A stretch of 64,000 bases of DNA. It comes from Chelativorans sp. Marseille-P2723. GTDB taxonomy: Bacteria > Pseudomonadota > Alphaproteobacteria > Rhizobiales > Rhizobiaceae. Under the pieces are notes generated by a model. It made no database searches and was not told the DNA's origin. It saw only the letters and a list, made by a program, of their open reading frames with translations. How positions within the stretch are numbered: the stretch's first letter is position 1; every line of letters starts with the position of its first letter. Positions 57,490-64,000 of the stretch are shown one piece after another. The position numbers and the translations under genes are program-made. The stretch covers positions 124,001 through 188,000 of the forward strand of contig NZ_CADDWI010000009.1 in assembly GCF_902809845.1 (NCBI RefSeq). Reading direction: 5' to 3'.

Positions 57490-58244
57490 CCCGTCTTCAG
57501 AAATCCCTGCCCGGAATCGTATCGGTTACCGGCTCCTTCATCATCTGGGAAGCCTATTGCCGCCTTTCCGGCATGCCCGCGCTGATACTTCCAGCTCCCA
57601 CCCAAATCCTCGCGGTGTTTTTCGATGTGATGTCGGAGCGGAGCACGTTCTACCATCTCAGTATAACGCTATGGGAGATTCTGGCTGGGTTTTCGATTGC
57701 GACGGTCGCGGGCGTCTTTCTCGGCTGGCTCATCTATGTCTCGCCGATCATCCAGCGCGCCTTGCACCCGTTTATCGTGGCGAGCCAGGTCGTACCGAAG
57801 GTCGCGCTTGTGCCCCTTTTCGTGCTGTGGTTTGGTTTCGGGCCGGCTTCCAAGATCATAGTTGCCGCGGTGATCGCCTTCTTCCCCGTTATGGTAAATA
57901 CTCATCTTGGCCTTCGCTCCGTCGAAGACGGGCACAAGGACGTCTTCAAGGCATTGCGGGCCAACCCCTTCCAGCGGATCATGCTGCTTCAGATCCCCAG
58001 CGCGCTTCCCGCCATTCTCGCTGGAATGGAGATGGCAATCGTTCTGGCGACTATCGGTGCCGTGGTCGGGGAATATCTGGGGGGTAGCGAGGGGCTTGGT
58101 TATCTCGCGGTTGCCACCATGAACGCGTTCCAGACGGATCGGTTGTTCGTGCTGATCATTCTGCTTACCCTGATTGGATTTTCGCTCTTCATCGTCATCG
58201 CGACGTTGCGCCGTATGTTGACCGCGTGGCATTCGGTTGATTGA
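57486..58244 (+). CDS. ABC transporter permease, SsuC/TauC type (right importer)
   Basis: 252 residues with about six membrane helices. It shares PFIVASQVVPKVALVPLFVLWFGFG and AVVGEYLGGSEGLGYLAVATMNAF with the left permease, so the two importers are paralogous. The EAA loop is in KDVFKALRANPFQRIMLLQIPSALPAILAG. It is the last gene of the right arm and ends about 50 bases before the terminator-like hairpin at 58296-58317. Confidence 0.92.
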   Translation: MTRLQKSLPGIVSVTGSFIIWEAYCRLSGMPALILPAPTQILAVFFDVMSERSTFYHLSITLWEILAGFSIATVAGVFLGWLIYVSPIIQRALHPFIVASQVVPKVALVPLFVLWFGFGPASKIIVAAVIAFFPVMVNTHLGLRSVEDGHKDVFKALRANPFQRIMLLQIPSALPAILAGMEMAIVLATIGAVVGEYLGGSEGLGYLAVATMNAFQTDRLFVLIILLTLIGFSLFIVIATLRRMLTAWHSVD

Positions 58245-58295
58245 GCAGCCGGAAGGCAGCTCTCTTACCGCGACCTAGTCCAAGGTCCGCAGGTC

Positions 58296-58317
58296 TGCAC
58301 CCGAGTATTCGGGTGCA
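58296..58317. terminator. Hairpin between convergent genes at the island's right end
   Basis: TGCACCCGA (58296-58304) and TCGGGTGCA (58309-58317) are perfect nine-base arms with a four-base loop. It lies between the permease stop and the convergent GNAT gene. A T tract is lacking on both sides, so termination is likely but not certain. Confidence 0.6.
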
Positions 58318-58345
58318 TGATCCACCCATGGAGCGGCCAAGGGTT

Positions 58346-58930
58346 CTACTCTTTCGGTGGCCGGCTCATGAACCAGTTGGATACGCCGAGGACATCTTCC
58401 TGCCGGACTATGGCAAAGCCGAGCGTTTTATAGAAGGCGACATTGACTTCCAAATCCGTCTCCAGATAGGCGGTGGTGCCATCCGCATCGACATCTTGGC
58501 AGCATTTGAGCATCAAACGGCGACCAATTCCGCGCCGTCGAAATGCCGGATGCACAGCTAAAGGCCCGAGATGCCAGTGCGGCTGAACCGGATCATTGCG
58601 CCCCCAGATTTTGAGCCAGCGCAGGATGCGCAATGTTCCCGTCGGTGGATTGCTCGTCACGATGGTGCCAACGAGGCTCAGCACGTCTCTCAGCGAGGGA
58701 CGGCAGCCGCCCGGCTTCATCATTCCCAATACGCCGACCAGTTCACCTTGCGCATATGCGCCCAGCAATCGGCCATTCGAGTGGACGTAGCGGACAACCC
58801 AGTTCAGGAAGCGTAGCAGTCGCCTTTGCCCGCGTGCAGTCTGCCTGCCAAACACCTTCAGATGGTTGGGGTTGTCGCGCATACCCTGCGCCAGGATGCG
58901 AGCTGCTGCCTGCAGTTCGCCCGGGGTCAA
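58346..58930 (-). CDS. GNAT-family N-acetyltransferase
   Basis: 194 residues from the TTG at 58928-58930; no ATG or GTG exists in frame before the upstream stop, and GAGGA lies ten bases upstream. The acetyl-CoA motif A is HLGPLAVHPAFRRRGIGRRLMLKCCQ (R/Q-x-x-G-x-G/A), followed by TAYLETDLEVNVAFYKTLGFAIVRQEDV, typical of the YhbS- or RimI-like GNAT group. The acceptor is unknown. It is convergent with the right importer. Confidence 0.85.
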   Translation of the reverse strand: MTPGELQAAARILAQGMRDNPNHLKVFGRQTARGQRRLLRFLNWVVRYVHSNGRLLGAYAQGELVGVLGMMKPGGCRPSLRDVLSLVGTIVTSNPPTGTLRILRWLKIWGRNDPVQPHWHLGPLAVHPAFRRRGIGRRLMLKCCQDVDADGTTAYLETDLEVNVAFYKTLGFAIVRQEDVLGVSNWFMSRPPKE

Positions 58931-59250
58931 AACTCTTATTTCCTCGCCGGTACTTATGGTTGATTCATCCGTTTTCGTAGCCGAACTGAACCCTACGGCT
59001 GATCTTGCCAGACGCTCATTCTAGTTCGCAAAGGAGCTGAGTGTTAGTGTGCGTGCGCTCCTAGTCCGGCATCGACTGGCTCCTGGTTGAAGGCCACACG
59101 CCAGGAACGCGAAATCAGCTACTGAGCTTCTTGCACTTTGCGACTGTGGGATGAAATCGGCGTGAGCCCGTTAAATCAAGCTCAACCCTCAGGAATTTGC
59201 TTTAATTCAAGCCTGTTCAAAGGGCGGCTGATAAAGAACGCAGCCGCTTG
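58931..59250. other. 320-base spacer with nothing recognisable
   Basis: Between the GNAT start and the methyltransferase stop. Only short, non-conserved frames are present. No tRNA, hairpin terminator, repeat or transposase fragment could be seen. Confidence 0.5.
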
Positions 59251-60000
59251 CTACCTGACTGCTACTGAGTGGAGGCGGTGATCTGGGAAATTCAACCTGA
59301 AGCGCATGGGCGGGCCGAACTTGTCTTCCTGAAGTTCCAGATCCAGGCGTGGCCCACATAATTCCGCACTCTCCACATGCAGCTTCTTATCGCCCAGCCA
59401 GGCCTCGCCCGAGACTTCCTGGTACTTTTGCCGCAACTTGACGCGATAGCGTTCGCCATTCGCTCTTTTCCACTCCCATACGCCCGCTACCTTTGCCGGT
59501 ACGATCCACTTGTAAATGGTTGTGCCGTTCAACTTGATCCAATCGTCCGCTTTCCAGTCGCCCATGTGGAAGGCGTGAGAGATGACGCGGGTGCCCGGAC
59601 GGAGTTCGTTCAGCAGCCGCGGCCGCAATTGCGCATTAACCGACTCCAGGAGATAGAGCGTGACCACCGTGGCTTCCCGGATATCGGCGGTGAAGATGTC
59701 TTCCTCGATAAAGTCGACAAGATACTCCACCCCGGCCCAACCAGCATATTCCATCGCATCTGCAATGCGCACCGGATCGATTTCAACGCCGATGGCGCGC
59801 GCGTTCCTTTCTTTCGCCGCAGCAATCACAATACGCCCATCGCCAGAGCCCAAGTCATAAAGGACGTCTTTTGAACCCACCTTCGCGAGTTTCAGCATCG
59901 CATCCACCGCTTCTTCATCGGTGGGGACAAATGGTACGTCCAAATACCGCTCAGGCTCGGCAGAGTAGTTGTCTATTTCATCCAGCAAATCTCTGAACAT
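59251..60000 (-). CDS. Class I SAM-dependent methyltransferase
   Basis: 249 residues. SAM-binding motif I is DVLYDLGSGDGRIVIAAAKERNARAIGVEIDPVRIADA, and motif II/III resemble IREATVVTLYLLESVNAQLRPRLLNELRPGTRVISHAF. A C-terminal beta-rich extension of about 100 residues (YKWIVPAKVAGVWEWKRANGERYRVKLRQ) is added to the methyltransferase core. The arrangement resembles prokaryotic DOT1/KMT-like proteins with the LxLLESVN segment, but the target (protein, lipid or small molecule) is unknown. It stands alone; ATG at 59998-60000. Confidence 0.83.
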   Translation of the reverse strand: MFRDLLDEIDNYSAEPERYLDVPFVPTDEEAVDAMLKLAKVGSKDVLYDLGSGDGRIVIAAAKERNARAIGVEIDPVRIADAMEYAGWAGVEYLVDFIEEDIFTADIREATVVTLYLLESVNAQLRPRLLNELRPGTRVISHAFHMGDWKADDWIKLNGTTIYKWIVPAKVAGVWEWKRANGERYRVKLRQKYQEVSGEAWLGDKKLHVESAELCGPRLDLELQEDKFGPPMRFRLNFPDHRLHSVAVR

Positions 60001-60127
60001 TTTTACGCCTAACGCCCGCCTTTTCTATACTCTACGATAATTAACCCGATCATTCCTTTTACATTCCCTCCGCCGGCCACGAAGCACGACCCACCCTGTA
60101 TCTATCGGCCCGGAGGAAAGGAACAAG

Positions 60128-60155
60128 GGACGCCGCATAAATCGGCACGGCGTCC
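60128..60155. terminator. Hairpin downstream of the baeRF gene
   Basis: GGACGCCG (60128-60135) and CGGCGTCC (60148-60155) are perfect eight-base arms around a 12-base loop. On the minus strand it lies about 60 bases after the baeRF stop at 60214 and before the methyltransferase gene. It could end the baeRF transcript; no T tract is seen. Confidence 0.5.
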
Positions 60156-60213
60156 TGTCGGTCCGGGTACCTACTGTCGTAAGCGATGCTTCCAGCTGAC
60201 GCGAAGACCCGCC

Positions 60214-61356
60214 CTAAAAGCGGTAAATTGCTGCAAGGCCCGTATCTGTAGGCATACGCTCCGCCGGAACAATGACCACTTCGCCTCCCGTTTTTAGCGT
60301 ATGCTCGCCGAGATCGTCCAGCAGGTCATCGACGCCAGGCTCGTCCAGCTTCGCGAACTCGATTGCACCGGTGTCAGGGTCGAAGCGCCCTGGAACCACG
60401 CGGTCTGCGTCGACAAGCAAGGTCTCAACGCGTCCCGCGACAACCGCTCTTGCAATTTCAGCAACATCCGCCGAACCGCGCTCTTCTGATCTTGATGCAC
60501 CAAACTGCTCGACAAGCCGGCCGAGGCGGTTGAGATATATGGGAAGGACAAGCTGCCATGCACGCTCGCGCAATTCTTCGATCGATAATGCGCTGGGATG
60601 AACGTCGAGCCCCGTTTCGATCAGATACGGATTGTTGCTCACAGAACGAAACAGAGGCTGCTGCTCCGGTAATGCTGCCAGCAGTAACGGCATTTTCGAC
60701 GGCTGCGAATACTCCTCGAGAACCGCTTCATCCACCATGCGGAAGAACTGTTCCATCTGAGCATCCAGAAAGGCTTGTCGACTGTCGGTGCCATGTTGAA
60801 CGTTTTGGCCGGCTGGCCCGTAGGCTCTGTTCCTTTGCTCCGGATCGTCATCTCGACCTTTTACTACCTCATCGCTTGTCCGCGGGAAGCCAGGCCCTGT
60901 TTCAACCTCGTCCAGAGCGTAACGGTTTCCTTCAAACAGACGAACCTCCTCGCGATTGAGCCCGAGGATGTGGTAGCGATCGGCCGACTGCAGAATGCGC
61001 ATGAGGGGCTTTGCATGGAAGGAGTTGGCTGCTATCGCCATTTCCCCGACCAGGCGCTGGAGCCGGTAAACCTTGAAAATATCTACGGTTGCGAAGATCG
61101 CAAGCCCGTCGCGAGGATGATGCCAGAACTCTGTATCCTCCGTCAGTTCATGAAATGGACGGAGGAGCGGCTCGCTCTCCCGGTCTGAGTATTTTTGCCG
61201 TAAGGACTGCTCCAGTTCCTTTACAAGGTTGCGAAAACGGGTCTTGTTCTGCTGCCTGTCGGGGAACGAACGGAATGTCGGCTGGTACAGCGACAGACAG
61301 GGCGGCTCATGATCTGCCAACAGTACAGTCCGGTAATCCCGCTCTAGTGCGTCCAT
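60214..61356 (-). CDS. baeRF-family protein (bacterial archaeo-eukaryotic release factor-like, family 3/7 type)
   Basis: 380 residues from the ATG at 61354-61356 with GAGGAAAG upstream. The three-part layout of bacterial eRF1-like proteins is visible: an N-terminal domain (CLSLYQPTFRSFPDRQQNKTRFRNLVKELE), a middle domain with YHILGLNREEVRLFEGNRYALDEV, and a C-terminal domain with ETLLVDADRVVPGRFDPDTG and GGEVVIVPAERMPTDTGLAAIYRF. Related proteins are predicted to act on stalled ribosomes under stress. The charged middle segment (VKGRDDDPEQRNRAYGPAGQN) has low complexity. It is co-oriented with the CBS-DUF2267 gene, 58 bases away. Confidence 0.78.
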   Translation of the reverse strand: MDALERDYRTVLLADHEPPCLSLYQPTFRSFPDRQQNKTRFRNLVKELEQSLRQKYSDRESEPLLRPFHELTEDTEFWHHPRDGLAIFATVDIFKVYRLQRLVGEMAIAANSFHAKPLMRILQSADRYHILGLNREEVRLFEGNRYALDEVETGPGFPRTSDEVVKGRDDDPEQRNRAYGPAGQNVQHGTDSRQAFLDAQMEQFFRMVDEAVLEEYSQPSKMPLLLAALPEQQPLFRSVSNNPYLIETGLDVHPSALSIEELRERAWQLVLPIYLNRLGRLVEQFGASRSEERGSADVAEIARAVVAGRVETLLVDADRVVPGRFDPDTGAIEFAKLDEPGVDDLLDDLGEHTLKTGGEVVIVPAERMPTDTGLAAIYRF

Positions 61357-61414
61357 TTCCAAACTTTCCTCATTGTGCTTTCGCTCTTGCTCGCGTGATA
61401 TCGGCCTGTTGCAA

Positions 61415-62305
61415 TCAATTCACGGCGCCGAACAGCGGCTTCATTTCTTCGGGCAGTTGCCCACGCACTTCCTCCATCTGTCCTGCGGACACATTGTTGG
61501 AGATCACCCTGCAAATGGCTAGAAGAACCCGGTTGGCGTCTTGCGGGTCCGAGCCGATGGTTTCACTCAGCTTGTCTTCAATAACCTCGGTGGAGACGTT
61601 CCGATCCGGCCCATCGGCGCATTCTTGAAGCCGTGGCTGGAGCAAGGACGGCAATTGCGCGATCAGGTCGCGCGCCTCATCCTGCGTTAAGCGGCGGCAG
61701 AGCATGCAGCCGACAACATATAACGCCTTTTCCGCCGATTGGCGTTCGAGCCCCGTCGCGTCTGCCACTTCCTGCAGGAAACGGCCATAGGTCGCTTCGG
61801 CACGGGCTTTTGCCCGCATCAATGCACGCGTGCGTGATTGTGCTGTCTGCGCGGCGCTCGGGTGCAGGCTTCCTGCAGGCTTTTGCGGAGCTTCCACCTC
61901 AAGCTGGGCGGTTACGATGTTGCGCAACTCCTCAAGGCTCAGGGAACTGTCCACAACGAGGTCATCGAATGTAACAAGACCAACGGGCCTGCCCTCCTCC
62001 ACCAGCGGGAGACGCCGTATGGCATGCTGCTGCATGAGTTCCACGACCTTGCCAAGGTCGGAACCGATGTCGCAGGTGACCACCTCTTCAGACATGATCT
62101 CCGACAGCCGTGTAGCCGGATCGAGGGCGCCACCGAGCACTGCAAGCGCCAGGTCGCGGTCGGTAACGATGCCGGCAATTGCCTGCTTGTCGACCACGAG
62201 AACGGCCCCGATATGGTTGTCGGCCATCGCTCGCGCCGCCTGATACGCGGTCGACCTTGGGGTGAGAACTACCATTCGTGACCTCCGGAAGCGCGCAAGC
62301 GACAT
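61415..62305 (-). CDS. CBS-domain pair plus DUF2267 protein
   Basis: 296 residues from the ATG at 62303-62305, chosen because GGAGG lies about seven bases upstream; the ATG at 62309-62311 sits directly against GGAGGT, and a longer frame to 62665 is unlike the family. Two CBS domains fill residues 10-135 (AYQAARAMADNHIGAVLVVDK, GIVTDRDLALAVLGG, VVELMQQHAIRRLPLVEEG, GLVTFDDLV), which bind adenosyl ligands. The C-terminal DUF2267 follows (RALMRAKARAEATYGRFLQEVADATG). A stress or energy-sensing role is likely; function unknown. It may share a transcript with the baeRF gene. Confidence 0.82.
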   Translation of the reverse strand: MSLARFRRSRMVVLTPRSTAYQAARAMADNHIGAVLVVDKQAIAGIVTDRDLALAVLGGALDPATRLSEIMSEEVVTCDIGSDLGKVVELMQQHAIRRLPLVEEGRPVGLVTFDDLVVDSSLSLEELRNIVTAQLEVEAPQKPAGSLHPSAAQTAQSRTRALMRAKARAEATYGRFLQEVADATGLERQSAEKALYVVGCMLCRRLTQDEARDLIAQLPSLLQPRLQECADGPDRNVSTEVIEDKLSETIGSDPQDANRVLLAICRVISNNVSAGQMEEVRGQLPEEMKPLFGAVN

Positions 62306-62637
62306 CTCCATACCTCCTCTGCTAGGCAGCCTCGATTCTGTCGCCCGAAGGGCTCTAACGCGGGAGGCCGGCAATGGCGGTTGGGTCAGTACATCAGCCT
62401 TCTTGCCCGACCCGGCTGCAGTTGCGCAGCGCTTCAAGGCGGCGCAAGATCCAACCCATGCGGCTGCGAATTGTTCCTGTCGCGGGGAGCATCGGCGGGA
62501 TCGGTGTGATCGGCTTCCGGCAGTCAATCGGCGGCACCCTTCAATGGTAAGCGCTCGTTCAAAGTCGACTTGCAACAACGCGAAATGAAAGAGGCTCACG
62601 AGGGGGCGAGGCCCTTGGGCCTCGTCCGCAGGTTCAA
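62306..62637. other. 332-base spacer with a terminator hairpin
   Basis: It contains the hairpin at 62607-62624 and no gene. A frame continuing from the CBS gene across most of it is Arg/Ala-rich without conserved features and is not supported as coding. The promoter of the CBS gene should lie here, but no clear boxes are seen. Confidence 0.55.
62607..62624 (-). terminator. Hairpin downstream of the polyamine-type binding protein gene
   Basis: CGAGGCCC (62607-62614) and GGGCCTCG (62617-62624) are perfect eight-base arms with a two-base loop, so the inner pair or two must open. It lies 14 bases after the substrate-binding gene stop on the minus strand. It may end that transporter transcript. 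Confidence 0.55.
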
Positions 62638-63705
62638 TCAGCGCTTGAGCTGAAACTCCTGCCACTCTGCCTCATATCGGTCGAGGTAGATGGCAGACTG
62701 CTCGTCGTTGAAGATCACGGCGTCCTTGATATTGTCAGGGTGGGTGATCATCTGGCCAGCCTGATCCGGCGTGGCCTTGCCCGCTGACTTCTCTAGAACC
62801 GGAGCGTAAATGCCCATGGGAATGAGACGGTCCTGGGCCTCTTCCGAAATGGCATAGTTGATCAGCTCCATAGCGAGGTCCTTGTAGGGTGAACCCTTCG
62901 GAATGATGAAGGCGTTCCCCCATGCAATGCCATCCTTCAGCGTCATGGCAACAGGGGCGTCCTCCCTCTGCGCATCGAGGATGCGACCGTTCCACGCCAT
63001 TGCGATTGCAACCTCGCCCGTCGACAGAAGCTGCGGCGCTTGCGCGCCAGAGCTCCACCAAACAGCGACGTGCGGTTTGATTTCTTCCATTTTCTGGAAC
63101 ATCAACCGCACTTTCTCTTCCGTTACCGGATAGATCTCGTCTGCCGGAACACCGGCTGCCCTCAAAGCCGCTTCATAATTGTAGTGCATGCGCGAGTAGA
63201 GACTGCGCGGACCGGGGAACTCCTCGACATTCCAGAAGTCGGCCCAGGATTTCGGCTCCCTCCCCTCCGGGAAGGCGTCTGTGTTGTAGGCTACGACCGT
63301 TGCACCTGTGCTGGTAAAAACGCCGAATTCAGCCTTCCAATCATCCGCAAGGTCGTCGTTCCTGATGACGCTATAGTCCATCGGCTCCGCTAGATTCTGA
63401 TCCTTGGCCTGATACATCCACTGACCGCCAACGCAGACGAGATCCCATTCGACGTTTCCAGCCTCGACCTGAGCCTTGATCTTCGCGTAGTTGGTCGGCG
63501 AATCCTCGGCAAATCTCATGCCCCGCTCGGCAAAGAATGGCTCGATGAAGGCCGTCTTCTCCATTTCCTGCAGGGCGCCTCCCCACGAGCAGAATGTGAA
63601 TGGCCGAGAAGGCTGCGCGATCGCGGTCGCGCCGAATCCGGCCGGCAAGATCGCTGCGGCGCCAAGCGCGGTGCCTGACTTGATCAATGTACGGCGATTC
63701 ATCAT
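62638..63705 (-). CDS. Extracellular solute-binding protein of a polyamine-type ABC transporter (PotD/PotF-like)
   Basis: 355 residues, with AAGGAG upstream of the ATG. A twin-arginine-like leader (NRRTLIKSGTALGAAAILPAGFGATAIAQ) is present. The type I periplasmic binding fold shows in FTFCSWGGALQEMEKTAFIEPFFAERG, DLVCVGGQWMYQAKDQNLAEPMDYSVI, TVVAYNTDAFPEGREPKSWADFWNVEEFPGPRSLY and IAWGNAFIIPKGSPYKDLAMELINYAI. This resembles binding proteins for spermidine/putrescine or related compounds. The ATP-binding gene just upstream (63724) supports a PotABCD-like operon. Confidence 0.88.
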   Translation of the reverse strand: MMNRRTLIKSGTALGAAAILPAGFGATAIAQPSRPFTFCSWGGALQEMEKTAFIEPFFAERGMRFAEDSPTNYAKIKAQVEAGNVEWDLVCVGGQWMYQAKDQNLAEPMDYSVIRNDDLADDWKAEFGVFTSTGATVVAYNTDAFPEGREPKSWADFWNVEEFPGPRSLYSRMHYNYEAALRAAGVPADEIYPVTEEKVRLMFQKMEEIKPHVAVWWSSGAQAPQLLSTGEVAIAMAWNGRILDAQREDAPVAMTLKDGIAWGNAFIIPKGSPYKDLAMELINYAISEEAQDRLIPMGIYAPVLEKSAGKATPDQAGQMITHPDNIKDAVIFNDEQSAIYLDRYEAEWQEFQLKR

Positions 63706-63723
63706 GGTAAACTCCTTCTACTA

Positions 63724-64000
63724 TTATGCCGCCCGCCCAGTATCTTTGAGCAGGCGGACGTTCTGCGGATGCCAACGGATCCGCATCTTTTCTCCCTCAC
63801 GCACAGGAGGCAGGCCCATCTGTCGCATCCAGACGGAATGCCCTGTTGCAAGTTCCAGCTTGAGTGCAGTGAGCTCGCCGAGATAGACGGCCTCTTCGAC
63901 TCCAGCCTCGATGCCAGGCTCGTTCTCGGGCGCAGGTGTAAGATCTTCCGGTCGGACGAGCAGGAGAGCGCGATCATTCCTCATCGGCATGCCATCATGC
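63724..64000 (-). CDS. ABC transporter ATP-binding protein, C-terminal part (runs off the right edge)
   Basis: Only the last 92 residues are present; the frame stays open to base 64000. The visible part is the TOBE regulatory domain: LLLVRPEDLTPAPENEPGIEAGVEEAVYLGELTALKLELATGHSVWMRQMG and the terminal RWHPQNVRLLKD, as in PotA/UgpC-type ATPases. It lies 18 bases upstream of the solute-binding gene on the same strand, so they form one operon. The Walker motifs are outside the window. Confidence 0.85.
   Translation of the reverse strand, partial: HDGMPMRNDRALLLVRPEDLTPAPENEPGIEAGVEEAVYLGELTALKLELATGHSVWMRQMGLPPVREGEKMRIRWHPQNVRLLKDTGRAA

Noticed and set aside
62306-62665. N-terminal extension of the CBS-DUF2267 protein
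   Set aside because: The added 120 residues are Arg/Ala-rich without conservation, and a strong GGAGG lies directly before the internal ATG at 62305.

Overview
The window is a stretch of high-GC alphaproteobacterial chromosome. The gene content (argB, dapD/dapE with N-succinyl chemistry, an NDUFA9-type protein, the cysG-DUF2849-cysI-cysH-DUF934 cluster, the thiC-O-S-G-E-D operon) and the protein sequences point to Hyphomicrobiales (rhizobia and relatives such as Phyllobacteriaceae). This is inferred from remembered family resemblance, not from a search. No rRNA, complete tRNA, CRISPR array or prophage was seen.

Layout. 1-9.4 kb is housekeeping: the truA 3' end, dapE and dapD (lysine/peptidoglycan), a LOG-family hydrolase, a small copper-handling pair (DUF2946 protein plus a fused YcnI-PCu(A)C protein), a HAD pyrimidine nucleotidase, a DMT exporter, argB and an exported MsrB. 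9.5-16 kb holds a semialdehyde dehydrogenase, metE under a cobalamin riboswitch with a candidate operator upstream, and an MFS exporter divergent from an AraC regulator. 16-20 kb holds an OsmC protein, a complete TRAP transporter (dctP-Q-M) and a NlpC/P60-type hydrolase. 20-26 kb holds lepA, a class A penicillin-binding protein, an SDR and a host-attachment-family protein. 26-31 kb is the assimilatory sulfate/sulfite reduction operon. 31-35.5 kb holds a PNPOx-like protein, gyrB and an NDUFA9-like protein, bordered on both sides by IS630-type transposase relics. 35.9-41.5 kb is the thiamine operon under a TPP riboswitch. In it, a CTGG tandem duplication shifts the end of thiG and joins it in frame to thiE.

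41.7-58.2 kb is an accessory catabolic island built symmetrically around a GntR/HutC regulator. The leftward arm encodes acyl-CoA dehydrogenase, an amidohydrolase-like protein, an AMP-forming acyl-CoA ligase and an SsuA/NMT1-type ABC importer; a convergent alpha/beta-hydrolase-fold protein lies beyond it. The rightward arm encodes an ADP-forming acyl-CoA ligase, a thiolase-like protein without the usual cysteine, a DUF35 Zn-ribbon protein, a small protein coupled to an amidase, and a second ABC importer of the same family. The logic is uptake, amide hydrolysis, CoA activation, dehydrogenation and cleavage of an unidentified carboxylate or amide. Three of these enzymes lack textbook catalytic residues. 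This island is the best candidate for an undescribed system.

58.3-64 kb returns to accessory and stress functions: a GNAT acetyltransferase, a methyltransferase, a baeRF-family protein, a CBS-DUF2267 protein, and the start of a polyamine-type ABC transporter operon that runs off the right edge.
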